DNA from: Bryobacterales bacterium
Lineage (GTDB): Bacteria > Acidobacteriota > Terriglobia > Bryobacterales > UBA6623
Length of the DNA stretch: 34,686 nucleotides
Direction of reading: 5' to 3'
Assembly (NCBI GenBank): GCA_022824585.1
Contig: JAJDZN010000043.1
Span: 1 to 34,686 of the forward strand
Program-made: the position numbers and the translations under genes
Notes under the pieces: model-generated
What the model was told of the DNA's origin: nothing
The model's database searches: none
What the model saw: only the letters and a program-made list of their open reading frames with translations
Shown here: positions 24,274 through 32,539 of the stretch, piece by piece
How the letters are laid out: the number at the start of each line of letters is the position of its first letter
How positions within the stretch are numbered: the stretch's first letter is position 1

Positions 24274-27270
24274 TCATTGTAGGGCTTGCAGGCGACGCAG
24301 TTCCGCGCCGTCCATTTGGAACATGTAGCGCGTCAGCAGATCGGCGTGGTCGCCCTCGTAATTGCGCGCCTGGGCCGGGATCTGGCCCGAGAACACCCAG
24401 CGGTCCCCATCGCGCTCGAACAGCTCGGACGGCATCGCCGTGCCCGGCGCGATCGCGGCCGGCTCGAGCATCCAGCGGTAGGTCCAATTCGGCTTCAGAC
24501 GCTCGGACGCGATCAGGAAGTTGGGTGCCGTGGCGTCGACGTCCTGCGACGGGACGCCGGTCATGTGGCACTGCAGGCACGGCGCGGCATCGCTGGTGAA
24601 CAGCTGCCGGCCGATCGCCCGCTCCGCGTTCGTGAGCGGCTCCATCGCTTCGGGCATGTGCGGCACCGGCTGCGAGTCGCGTGCCATGAAGAACTTCGTG
24701 AGCTTCGCCAGCTGGCGATCGGAGAAGTAGAACGTCGGCATGCGCGCGTGCAGGTACTCGCGCACGCCGTTGCGGTTGATGTCGCGCTCGCTGAGAGCCG
24801 GATTGGCGAGGAAGCCCGTCAGCCAGTCGGGCTGCACGCGCGCGCCTTCGGTGTACAGCTGCGGCGGCAGCTGCTCGGCCCAGTCGGGGTCGTCGGCGTA
24901 GCGCGGAATCGTCATGAACGACGAAACATTGCCCGGGCGGATCTGGTGGCAGCCCGTGCAATTGTGCCGCGTGATGATCCACCAGCCCTCTTGGACGTCA
25001 GCCCGCTCGTCTTCCGGCTCGAAGCGGTACTGCTCGGGGAAGGTCGTCTCGACCGCGCCCAGCAAGAACGTGGTCAGGGCGTTGATCTCCTCGGAGCTGA
25101 GCTTGAAGTTGGGCATCCGCAGGCGCTCGAGGTGCTCGCGCTCCTTGCCCGCGTCGAACACTGCCGGGTTCTCGAGCTTGCGCTCGAAGAAGCCCTTGTG
25201 CGAGTACCAGCCCTCCAGCTCGGCTTCGTGCGTCTTGAGGGCGAAGTCGAGCCGCTCCAGCGGCTTGCTGCCCTCGAGCGTGAGGTCCGTGCCGATCCGG
25301 CCCTCCTCCTCGAGGCCCGCGATCTCGTGACAGCCGGCACAGCCGTAGTGCCGGATGGCGGCTAGGCCCGCCGCTGCCATGTCCGGATCGTCCATGTACG
25401 GCGCTGGCGGATACTCCTGGTCCGTTCGCTGCTCGCTGAGGTAGGTGGCGATGTCCCGCGACTCCTGATCGGTCAGGCGCAGGCTCGGCATCACCGGGCG
25501 CGGCCGCATCGCATCGGGCACGTCGGGATCCGGGGTCACTTCCGAGGGATCGTGAATCCAGCGCACCATGTAGTCGTAGTTCATCTTTTCGCCGACCCGG
25601 CTGAGGTTGGCCGCAAAGTCCCCGCCCATGCGGCTGTCGCCCTCTCCGATCGAGTGGCAGCCCATGCAGCCCCGGGTCTCGAACAGTTCCTGGCCGCGCT
25701 CGGCATTCCCGCGCGGGTGCCGGGCCAGCTCCCCGTCCAGCGCGTTCTGCCACAGATAGGCCGAGATCTGCTGGACCTCCTCGTCCAGCAGCCGGAACAC
25801 CGGCATCTTCGAACCGGGCCGGAACTCGTGGGGATCCTTGATCCAGGCAGGGATCCACTCCTTGACGTCCTTGAGCTTGATCTCCTTCAGGCTGGGACCG
25901 AACTTCTTGACCTCCTGGGCCAGGTTGGTCTCTTCCATCTGCAAGTTGTGGATCTCGGCATCGACGCGCGTGTTGGTCAGCCGCAGTTCCTCGGCCCGGG
26001 CGTAGTACCGCTGGGCGGCGCCTCCGTCCGAGGCCGTGTCGCCCAGGTCGAGGTTGACGCGCATCTCCTTGGCATTGGCCGAGTAAGTCGCGTTCAGATT
26101 GCGCAGCTCCTGGCGCACCGCGGTCAGCTCCTCGGCTTCGGCGTCGTAGCCCTCGAAGCGGTGGCAGCCCCAGCAGCCCTTGTTCATGTACAGCTCGCGC
26201 CCCATGTTGAGCGTCTCGCCGCCGGGAGTGACGACCTCCTTGGCGTGGCACTGCTGGCAGCCCGCCTCGACATTCTCCGGGTAGTACATCGGCCACAGCC
26301 AGAACTTGTGTCGCCCGTGACCCTTGGTCACGCTACGCGTGGCCCGGCCGTTGCCGTTGTGACAGGACGAGCAGCCGAACGCCTCGGGATCATGGATCTG
26401 GAGCAGTTCCGGCCGCGGGTGGCTCTTGAACACGGGGTAGATCAGATCCGTGGCTCCGATCTCGACCGGCTCGCGAATGCCGAGGTGGCACGATTCGCAG
26501 CGGTCCACCAAGTCGATGTCCAGCAGGTGGATCTGCTTGATGCCCACGTCGAAGTTGCGCATGTTCGCGATCAGCCCGTCGATCTGCGTCGCGCCCAAGC
26601 CGACGAGGCGGTCGGACATCAGCGCGTCGCGCTCGGCGCGCAGCCGGTTCGCCTCGGCGAGCGCCTCCAGGCGCTCGGCCTGCAGCGCCGTGCGCCGCTC
26701 CTGCATGCCGAGGAATTCCGCCTCGAGCTGCTCGTACTGCCACTCCAGCTCCTCGGTTTCGCCGGAGCCGTCGGCGAGCGGCAACTCGACTTCGACCACG
26801 CGGGAGCGGATCTCCTCGATGTCCTCCCGGAGGGACTCCTTCTCGCCTTCGTCGTGAGAGACCTCGATCAGGTAGCGCTGGGCGTCGATCTCGCTGCGCA
26901 GGATCTGGAAGGCGCCGCGGGCCGCGGTCATGCGCGGCACCACTCCCCGGCCGACCTCGCGGTCGATCTCCGCGATGCGCGCGCGAACCGCCTGTTCGGC
27001 CGTGCTGAGCTCGCCGTCCAGCTCTTGGTATTCCGGCGACTGGCGGATCTCATCCTCCTTGGCCGCCTGCTGCGGCTGCAGTTCCATCAAGAAGCCCGTG
27101 TAGTAGGCGCTGAAACGGGCTTGGTACTCCTTGTAGGGCCGCATGATCTCGACTTCGTCGTAGATCGCCCACACCAGCGAGGCCAGCAGCAGCAGCATCG
27201 ACACGAGTAAGTGGACGCTGTACGACTTGCTGGTTATCGGATCCGGCTGAACCTGGGTTTCTTCTGCCAT
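24274..27270 (-). CDS. Membrane-anchored octaheme c-type cytochrome (998 residues)
   Basis: Eight CxxCH heme sites are visible: CESCH (258), CSSCH (300), CQQCH (338), CWGCH (366), CMGCH (535), CAGCH (644), CTGCH (771) and CLQCH (898). Residues about 17-37 are a single uncleaved transmembrane anchor (SVHLLVSMLLLLASLVWAIY). A long Glu/Arg-rich coiled coil (about 60-225) comes before the first heme, and a second helical stretch (375-455) separates hemes 4 and 5. The four N-terminal hemes look like a multiheme module, while the four C-terminal ones look like tandem monoheme cytochrome c domains. It follows the cytochrome b C-part gene by 46 bases and is likely the cytochrome c1 equivalent and electron outlet of the complex. 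I know of no named family with exactly this architecture. Confidence 0.92.
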   Translation of the reverse strand: MAEETQVQPDPITSKSYSVHLLVSMLLLLASLVWAIYDEVEIMRPYKEYQARFSAYYTGFLMELQPQQAAKEDEIRQSPEYQELDGELSTAEQAVRARIAEIDREVGRGVVPRMTAARGAFQILRSEIDAQRYLIEVSHDEGEKESLREDIEEIRSRVVEVELPLADGSGETEELEWQYEQLEAEFLGMQERRTALQAERLEALAEANRLRAERDALMSDRLVGLGATQIDGLIANMRNFDVGIKQIHLLDIDLVDRCESCHLGIREPVEIGATDLIYPVFKSHPRPELLQIHDPEAFGCSSCHNGNGRATRSVTKGHGRHKFWLWPMYYPENVEAGCQQCHAKEVVTPGGETLNMGRELYMNKGCWGCHRFEGYDAEAEELTAVRQELRNLNATYSANAKEMRVNLDLGDTASDGGAAQRYYARAEELRLTNTRVDAEIHNLQMEETNLAQEVKKFGPSLKEIKLKDVKEWIPAWIKDPHEFRPGSKMPVFRLLDEEVQQISAYLWQNALDGELARHPRGNAERGQELFETRGCMGCHSIGEGDSRMGGDFAANLSRVGEKMNYDYMVRWIHDPSEVTPDPDVPDAMRPRPVMPSLRLTDQESRDIATYLSEQRTDQEYPPAPYMDDPDMAAAGLAAIRHYGCAGCHEIAGLEEEGRIGTDLTLEGSKPLERLDFALKTHEAELEGWYSHKGFFERKLENPAVFDAGKEREHLERLRMPNFKLSSEEINALTTFLLGAVETTFPEQYRFEPEDERADVQEGWWIITRHNCTGCHQIRPGNVSSFMTIPRYADDPDWAEQLPPQLYTEGARVQPDWLTGFLANPALSERDINRNGVREYLHARMPTFYFSDRQLAKLTKFFMARDSQPVPHMPEAMEPLTNAERAIGRQLFTSDAAPCLQCHMTGVPSQDVDATAPNFLIASERLKPNWTYRWMLEPAAIAPGTAMPSELFERDGDRWVFSGQIPAQARNYEGDHADLLTRYMFQMDGAELRRLQALQ

Positions 27271-27316
27271 GAAATTCGCTATGCCTTCCCTTGCGTGGCT
27301 TGTTTCGGCTGCAACT

Positions 27317-28252
27317 CTAGACGTTGAACCACGGCGTGACCCACACGTACTTGATGCGGAACAGCAAGCGCGCCGCCATCTTGACCGGCAGCGCCAGCAT
27401 GACGATGAGCAGCGCCTGCATGATCGCGTACTGCAGCAGCGACATGCGCTTCAGTATCTTGCGGCTGAACTCGGTCGCCGCGATGACACGGTGGCAGGCG
27501 TAGCCCGCCGCCACCGCGAAGCCGCCCACCACCAGGCCGCCGAAGATTCCGATCCACGGCTGGGAGGTGATGCCCACGATCTCGTGCAAGTCGCGGTTGA
27601 TCTCGAAGATCAGGCGATTGTGGTCCCAAGTCATGCCCGGCCAGAACCACATCCAGCCCGGGCCGCGGATCAGGGTGCCGATCACGATCATCGAGCACCA
27701 CAGGATGATGAAGCCGAATATGAATGTCCAGATCGCGAACCGCCGCTGCTTGTACGTGTAGTAGCCGTTGCCCAGCGGGTTCTCGTCGATGTAGGGGATC
27801 ACGATCAGGCCGATGATGATCATCGTCGGCATCACGACGCCGGCGATCCACGGGTCAAAGTAGACCAGCATCTCCTGCAGGCCGAGGAAGTACCACGGCG
27901 CCTTGGACGGGTTCATCGTCAGGGACGGATTGGCCGGCTCCTCCAGCGGCGCGTCGAGCGTGATCGACCACACCATCAGGATGATGGTGACGATGATCGC
28001 CGCCAAGAACTCCATGCGCAGCAGGTACGGCCACACGGCCACCTCCCGCACCCAGCCTTTCTGGAAGGGCTGCACCTTGCGGTGGTGCGTCTTGGCCAGG
28101 TCCGGGTCGTTCTCCAGCCGCTCGGCCAGGCGGTCGTTGGCGCGCGCCTGCCGCAGGGCGTACCAGGTGAAGAACGGGATGATGAACAGCATCCCCACGA
28201 TCGGGATGTTGTCCGGGAGGGAGACGATGGTCCAGAGTTGGTGCCAATCCAT
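27317..28252 (-). CDS. Cytochrome b C-terminal part (subunit IV-like) of a quinol:cytochrome c oxidoreductase
   Basis: This 311-residue membrane protein corresponds to the C-terminal helices of cytochrome b. The loop that carries the PEWY quinol-oxidation motif reads NPSKAPWYFLGLQEMLVYFDPW here; the Glu of PEWY is replaced, as happens in some menaquinol-type enzymes with a split cytochrome b. An N-terminal hydrophobic segment (IVGMLFIIPFFTWYALRQ) precedes a charged loop, and further helices follow (MPTMIIIGLIVIPYI, IFGFIILWCSMIVIG, and a late WIGIFGGLVVGGFAVAAGYA). The length suggests added helices compared with cytochrome b6f subunit IV. It lies 30 bases after the cytochrome b N-part gene in the operon. 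Confidence 0.9.
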   Translation of the reverse strand: MDWHQLWTIVSLPDNIPIVGMLFIIPFFTWYALRQARANDRLAERLENDPDLAKTHHRKVQPFQKGWVREVAVWPYLLRMEFLAAIIVTIILMVWSITLDAPLEEPANPSLTMNPSKAPWYFLGLQEMLVYFDPWIAGVVMPTMIIIGLIVIPYIDENPLGNGYYTYKQRRFAIWTFIFGFIILWCSMIVIGTLIRGPGWMWFWPGMTWDHNRLIFEINRDLHEIVGITSQPWIGIFGGLVVGGFAVAAGYACHRVIAATEFSRKILKRMSLLQYAIMQALLIVMLALPVKMAARLLFRIKYVWVTPWFNV

Positions 28253-28282
28253 TGTGCTGATTCCTGCTCTCTTCGCTAACGC

Positions 28283-29212
28283 CTACCTGCGGACGGGCTT
28301 GATTTCCTTCTCGAGCATGATCGGGGCCGGCCCGGAAATGCCGCCGTCCTTACGGACCCGCCAGAAGTGCACGATCATGAAGATCGCCGCAAAGCCCGGG
28401 ATCGCGATGCAGTGCCAGATATAGGCGCGCAGCAGCGCGTTGGCATCCACGATCGAGCCGCCCAGCAGGGCGAAGCGCACGTCGTTGAACGGCGTCATGC
28501 CAAGCTCCGGCCCGAAGGGGCCCTCGTGCCCCAGCATCGGGGTCGCCCGGGCCATGTTGGTGCCCACGGTGACCGCCCAGAATCCGAGCTGGTCGTCGGG
28601 CAGCAGATAGCCCGTGAACGAGAGCAGCAGCGTCAGGACCAGCAGGATCACGCCGACCGACCAGTTGAACTGGCGCGGCTTCTTGTACGAGCCCGTCAGG
28701 AATACCCGGAACATGTGCAGCTGCACGGTTAGCACCATCGCGTGCGCGGCCCAGCGGTGCATGTTGCGCAGCAGCTTGCCGAAGGGCACGTCGTGCTCGA
28801 GGTAGAGAATGTCCCGGAACGCCTGCACCTTGGTCGGGTGGTAGTAGAACATCAGCAGCACGCCGGTCCAGGTCAGCACCCAGAACAGGTAGAAGCTGAT
28901 GCCGCCCATGCCCCAGGTGAAGTTGTAGCGAACCGCGTCGCGGTTGACCTTGGCCGGGTGCAAGTGCAGGAACACGTTGCTCAGCACGCCCAGCGTGCGG
29001 CTGCGGGCGGTCTGGTCATGCTTAACGCGGAAGATCGACTTGTAGACCTCGGTCTTGGTCGGCTGCTTGAGCGCGTCGAGGTCGATCTGGGCCTTCTTCT
29101 TGATCTCGTCAGGATCGATGGTCACGCCCAGCAGCGTGCGGGCGCCGTCGCCGTTGCCCCCAGCGGGCGCGGCGGGCTTGTCCTTGACTTCGGATGGGTT
29201 GTTCTCAGCCAT
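28283..29212 (-). CDS. Cytochrome b N-terminal part (b6-like, diheme)
   Basis: The four-helix heme-binding half of cytochrome b. Heme-ligand histidines are in NMHRWAAHAMVLTVQLHMFR (helix B) and in YIWHCIAIPGFAAIFMIVHF (helix D), with the expected paired spacing for bL and bH. A quinone-site GYLLPDDQLGFWA segment is also present. An extra hydrophilic N-terminus of about 80 residues (rich in Lys, Asp and Ala) precedes the first helix, longer than in b6. AGGAG precedes the ATG at 29212. The gene follows the Rieske gene by 21 bases. The split b architecture points to a b6f-like or menaquinol-type complex rather than mitochondrial-type bc1. Confidence 0.93.
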   Translation of the reverse strand: MAENNPSEVKDKPAAPAGGNGDGARTLLGVTIDPDEIKKKAQIDLDALKQPTKTEVYKSIFRVKHDQTARSRTLGVLSNVFLHLHPAKVNRDAVRYNFTWGMGGISFYLFWVLTWTGVLLMFYYHPTKVQAFRDILYLEHDVPFGKLLRNMHRWAAHAMVLTVQLHMFRVFLTGSYKKPRQFNWSVGVILLVLTLLLSFTGYLLPDDQLGFWAVTVGTNMARATPMLGHEGPFGPELGMTPFNDVRFALLGGSIVDANALLRAYIWHCIAIPGFAAIFMIVHFWRVRKDGGISGPAPIMLEKEIKPVRR

Positions 29213-29233
29213 ACTCTTGGTCTCCTGCCGCCA

Positions 29234-29803
29234 TCACACCTGGATGTAGCTGCCCTCGGTGTCGAACTGCGTGGGCTGGCCCTTTTCCTCGCGGTAGAGC
29301 ACGCTCGTGTCCACGACGATGCGCCCCTGCGGGTCCAGTGACACGAACGCCCGGTCCATCGGCCGCGGGGCCGGGCCCTCGTAGTTGCGGCCCTCCGGGT
29401 CGTAGCCGCTGCCGTGGCAAGGGCACTTGAACTTCGCCTCGCTGAGCTTCCAATCCGGCGTGCAGCCCAGATGCGTGCAACTGGCGTAGATCACGAACAG
29501 CCGGTCGGTCGTGCGCACGACCCAAATGCGCTTGCTCTTCTGGAAGCGCGTATCGACGCCAATGCCGTAGTCGGTCGGCAGGCCGATGCGAAACTGCGTC
29601 CGCGGCTCGAAGATCGTGCGCGGAAAGAAGAACCGCAGGAACATCAGCAGGTTCGTTGTCAGGAAGCCGCCCGTGAGCAGCCCGATCAGCCTGCGCCGCG
29701 AGCGGATCTTGGCCTCTTCGTCCTTGCCCTCGGCTTGGATACTCGCCTTGATGCGGCCAATCAGCGAGGCGCTAGACGCACCCCCGGCCTGTTCTTCCGA
29801 CAT
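29234..29803 (-). CDS. Rieske [2Fe-2S] protein of the quinol:cytochrome c oxidoreductase
   Basis: The ATG at 29803 is preferred to 29821, because an AGGGA ribosome site lies within the extra codons. A single N-terminal membrane helix (LIGLLTGGFLTTNLLMFLRF) is preceded by an Arg-rich stretch (KIRSRRR), a typical Rieske anchor with Tat-like charge. The cluster-binding motifs CTHLGC and CPCHGS are intact, providing two Cys and two His plus the disulfide Cys pair. It is the first gene of the six-gene respiratory operon and accepts the first electron from quinol. The C-terminal tail is short and ends TEGSYIQV. Confidence 0.95.
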   Translation of the reverse strand: MSEEQAGGASSASLIGRIKASIQAEGKDEEAKIRSRRRLIGLLTGGFLTTNLLMFLRFFFPRTIFEPRTQFRIGLPTDYGIGVDTRFQKSKRIWVVRTTDRLFVIYASCTHLGCTPDWKLSEAKFKCPCHGSGYDPEGRNYEGPAPRPMDRAFVSLDPQGRIVVDTSVLYREEKGQPTQFDTEGSYIQV

Positions 29804-29827
29804 CCAGTTGTCCCTCCACAAAAGCGC

Positions 29828-29845
29828 GTTCCAACGAATTGGAAC
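29828..29845 (-). promoter_or_regulatory. Hairpin in the 5' leader of the respiratory operon
   Basis: A perfect 7-bp stem (GTTCCAA with TTGGAAC) encloses a 4-base loop. It lies between the predicted transcription start near 29855 and the Rieske ATG, and could be an operator palindrome or an RNA stability element. Function is unproven. Confidence 0.4.
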
Positions 29846-29861
29846 TGCCTTCCCTGTCCCT

Positions 29862-29891
29862 ATTGTAGAAAAGCCGCGCCCCCTGCTTCAA
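29862..29891 (-). promoter_or_regulatory. Sigma-70-type promoter of the Rieske/cytochrome b operon
   Basis: On the minus strand TTGAAG (29891-29886) and TACAAT (29867-29862) are spaced by 18 bases, the best complete -35/-10 pair seen in the window. The predicted leader is about 52 bases. The promoter lies in the short gap after kdsB. Confidence 0.6.
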
Positions 29892-29908
29892 CGGCCGTCT
29901 AGCGCGTC

Positions 29909-30658
29909 CTAGGCAGTGGCCGCAGGGATCTGCTCCAGCATCTTCCGTGCCCGGCGCAGGTCGTCCGGCGTGTCCACGCTGACGCCGACGTGGTCGTCGG
30001 TTGGGACGACCGCAATGCGATGGCCGTGCTCCAATGCCCGGAGCTGCTCCAGCCCTTCCGCCAGTTCCAGCTGGGTCGGCGGCATGCGGCTGAAAGCCAG
30101 CAGGAAATCCCTGCGGTAGGCGTAGATTCCGATGTGCTCCCACGCGGCCGCGCCCACGCCGCGATCCGGGTAGGGGACCGGACTGCGCGAGAAATACAGC
30201 GCGGTGCCGTCCGAGGCGGTGACGACCTTGACGACGTTAGGATCTTCCAGCACGGCTCGCTCCGTGATCGGCTTGCACAGCGTCGCCATCGGCGCCGCCG
30301 TCGGCTCCAGCAGCGGACGCACCACCTGCTCCAGCACGCGGGCGTTGACAAACGGCTCGTCGCCCTGGATGTTGACGACGATCGCGGCGCTCTCGGCGGC
30401 GGCCACTTCGGCCACCCGGTCCGTTCCGGAGACGTGATCGGGAGAGGTCATCGTCACCGCGCCGCCGAAACGTTCCACCGCGGCGTGGATCCGCGCATCG
30501 TCCGTGGCGACGACCACGCGCTCAAAGACCGGGCACGCGACGGAGCGCTCATATACGTGCTGGACCAGGGGCTTGCCCCCCAAGTCAGCCAAGGGCTTGC
30601 CTTCTAAGCGGCGCGACGCGAAGCGGGCGGGAATGACGCCGAGAACGGTCTCAGGCAA
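29909..30658 (-). CDS. kdsB: 3-deoxy-manno-octulosonate cytidylyltransferase (CMP-Kdo synthetase)
   Basis: KdsB activates Kdo with CTP for LPS inner-core synthesis in the cytoplasm. The nucleotide-binding start VIPARFASRRLEGKPLADLG is diagnostic, followed by VVVATDD, SGTDRVAEV, VVNIQGDEPFV, LYFSRSPVPYPD, the HIGIYAYRRDFLL segment and an AVVPTDDHVGVSVDTPDDL end. At 249 residues it is the normal size. The start is a TTG (30658), since the only nearby ATG (30667) is out of frame. It begins 15 bases after the stop of the upstream sulfatase gene, so the two are probably co-transcribed, although no functional link is evident. Its presence shows the host makes Kdo-containing LPS. Confidence 0.96.
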   Translation of the reverse strand: MPETVLGVIPARFASRRLEGKPLADLGGKPLVQHVYERSVACPVFERVVVATDDARIHAAVERFGGAVTMTSPDHVSGTDRVAEVAAAESAAIVVNIQGDEPFVNARVLEQVVRPLLEPTAAPMATLCKPITERAVLEDPNVVKVVTASDGTALYFSRSPVPYPDRGVGAAAWEHIGIYAYRRDFLLAFSRMPPTQLELAEGLEQLRALEHGHRIAVVPTDDHVGVSVDTPDDLRRARKMLEQIPAATA

Positions 30659-30673
30659 GACAATACATTGTTA

Positions 30674-32170
30674 TCAAATCTCCGGGATGGGATCGGTCGG
30701 AGCTACGTCCTCGCCCTCCCAGTTCACGTTACCGTCGTCGTAGATCAGCACCCGGGCGCGGCTGCCAGGCGCGTGCGGCTGTTCGCTGTCGGGCAGGAAG
30801 CGCCGGTGCTCGGCCATCACCTCGGCATACTGGCTGTCCCCGGCGAGGTTGTCGAACTCCTGCGGGTCATTGCGCATGTCGTAGAGCTCTTCGGAGCCGT
30901 CGGCGTGGCGGATGTAGCGCCAGTTCTCGGAGCGGACACCGTGGTTGCCCGGATTGTGCGTGGTGATGGCGGGCCATGCGCGCGGAGCCGAGGCGTCCTG
31001 CAGCTGCGGCGCCAGGCTGTGGCCGTCCAGCCCCTGGTGGGCGGGCAGGCCCGCAAGCTCGACCAAGGTGGGGTAGATGTCGAGCAGTTCCGCAGGGCTG
31101 GTCACGCGAGCGCCGCTGGCGACGCCCGGGCCCGCGAAGATCAGGGGCACCCTGGCCGAGCGGTCCCAGAGCGTGTTCTTGCCAGTGATCAGCTTCTCGC
31201 CGATGTGCCAGCCGTGGTCGGACCAGAGCACGACGACCGTGTCGTCGGCATGGCCGCTCGCTTCCAGCGCATCCAGCACGCGCCCGACCTGGCTGTCAAC
31301 GAAGCTGACCGACGCCAGATAGGACGCCACGAGATTGCGCCACTCGCCGGCCTCCTCGAGAAACTTCAGCCGCGGCTCGGGCAGCTTCCAGTGCAGATAC
31401 CAACTGAAGCGGGGCGTGTCATCGCGGTCGTCGCGGCGGATCTCAGGCAGGACGACCGAATCGAGCGGGTACATGTCGTACCACTTCTGCGTCACGTAGC
31501 AGGGCACGTGGGGCAGGAAGAACCCGGTGGCCAAGAAGAAGGGCCGCTCTTGCGGCCCGTTCAGCGGTCCCTGCAGCTGTTCGACGGCCCAACTGGCGAC
31601 CTGCCAGTCGCCCTTGTCCTCGTCCTCGTGCGGGAAAGTCCCCCAATCCATCAGGGGGTGGTCCTGCGGCGTCTGCACCAGCTTTTCCTCGGGGCGGGCC
31701 CCCACTCCGGCAGGCGGCCCCAAGTGCTGGAACTCGCTATCCGTTTCGGCCCGTCCGAACCGCCCGTGGTAGATCTTGCCGGTGGCGTAGGTGGCGTAGC
31801 CGTTGCGCTCGAAGTACTGCGGCAGCGACTCGATGCCCTGCAGCGACTCAACCTCGCGGAACCACGGCGCGAGCCCGTAAATCCCGGTGCTGGTGGGCCG
31901 CCGGCCGGTCAGGAGGCTGGTGCGAGACGGATTGCACAGCGGTGCCTGTGTCTGGGCGTTGAGGAAGGTCGTGCCGCGCGCGGCCAGCCGGTCCATGTAG
32001 GGCGTCTTCACCTGCGGGTGGCCCCCCAGCGGCCCCACCCAATCGTTGAGGTCGTCGATCGCGATGAACAGGATGTTGGGCTTGGGCGGCGGCGCCTGCT
32101 CGCCTGAGCAGGCTGCCAACACGGCGGCGACCACAACGGCAGTGCAGGCTACGCGGATGCTATGGCTCAT
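30674..32170 (-). CDS. Lipoprotein sulfatase, iduronate-2-sulfatase-like
   Basis: The frame is open to 32437, but a lipoprotein leader begins at the ATG at 32170 (lipobox VLAAC, Cys21) just after a promoter element, so that start is used. The metal-binding DD pair is in ILFIAIDDLNDW (D39, D40). The formylglycine motif is CNPSR (79-83), followed by TSLLTGRRP. A SDHGWHIGEK segment and a C-terminal ELYDMRNDPQEFDNLAG complete a type I sulfatase. The DLNDW, GWHIGEK and TSLLTGRRP details fit the iduronate-2-sulfatase/choline-sulfatase branch. It should act in the periplasm or at the cell surface on sulfated glycans or small sulfate esters. Activation requires a formylglycine-generating enzyme or anSME, which is not in this window. 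Confidence 0.92.
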   Translation of the reverse strand: MSHSIRVACTAVVVAAVLAACSGEQAPPPKPNILFIAIDDLNDWVGPLGGHPQVKTPYMDRLAARGTTFLNAQTQAPLCNPSRTSLLTGRRPTSTGIYGLAPWFREVESLQGIESLPQYFERNGYATYATGKIYHGRFGRAETDSEFQHLGPPAGVGARPEEKLVQTPQDHPLMDWGTFPHEDEDKGDWQVASWAVEQLQGPLNGPQERPFFLATGFFLPHVPCYVTQKWYDMYPLDSVVLPEIRRDDRDDTPRFSWYLHWKLPEPRLKFLEEAGEWRNLVASYLASVSFVDSQVGRVLDALEASGHADDTVVVLWSDHGWHIGEKLITGKNTLWDRSARVPLIFAGPGVASGARVTSPAELLDIYPTLVELAGLPAHQGLDGHSLAPQLQDASAPRAWPAITTHNPGNHGVRSENWRYIRHADGSEELYDMRNDPQEFDNLAGDSQYAEVMAEHRRFLPDSEQPHAPGSRARVLIYDDGNVNWEGEDVAPTDPIPEI

Positions 32171-32186
32171 AGGAATTCCGGTCGAT

Positions 32187-32195
32187 ACCCTAGCA
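32187..32195 (-). promoter_or_regulatory. Extended -10 promoter element for the lipoprotein sulfatase
   Basis: The minus strand reads TGCTAGGGT. Predicted transcription starts near 32180, giving a leader of about 10 bases before the ATG at 32170. Confidence 0.4.
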
Positions 32196-32470
32196 CAGGC
32201 CGGAACCCTGGACAGCCCCGGCTTTGCTCCTCTACTGCTCGTCCGACGGGAACTGAAGGGCCAACGCGATTCGAACGTGCCCATCGCGTCGTGTGGCCGG
32301 ACTTCCGCCATCGGCAGGGTTAGGTCAAGAGTGTGATCTTGGGCCGTTGGCCCCACTAAGGTCGGACAAGCCGCCCGCGTGACCGGACGAATATGGTCTG
32401 CCCGCGTGAGGTAAACCGCCGTCCGTGCGATGACCACTGTGATCTCGGACGCGGTCGTGCAGGCAGTCCG

Positions 32471-32510
32471 GGCGGCGACGGGCTACAGCCCGTCAGCGGT
32501 CAGCGCCGCC
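32471..32510. repeat. Nested inverted repeat (three-way or cruciform structure)
   Basis: Outer arms GGCGGCG (32471-32477) and CGCCGCC (32504-32510) enclose an inner perfect 8-bp palindrome pair, GACGGGCT with AGCCCGTC (32477-32494, 2-base spacer). The nesting of a strong stem within another suggests a structured RNA, a mobile-element end or an extragenic repeat. Confidence 0.45.
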
Positions 32511-32539
32511 GGACCTGCAGGGACCGACTCGTGGTCGCG

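Noticed and set aside
25552..27210. Long plus-strand open frame of 552 codons
   Set aside because: It is antisense to the octaheme cytochrome, whose eight heme motifs are unmistakable; long antisense frames are common at this GC content.
32255..32280. TTCGAATC resembling a tRNA T-loop on the minus strand
   Set aside because: The flanking bases do not form a T-stem, and no acceptor, D or anticodon arm could be found.
32171..32437. N-terminal extension of the lipoprotein sulfatase to 32437
   Set aside because: A lipoprotein leader begins at 32170 and a promoter element lies at 32187-32195, inside the would-be coding part.
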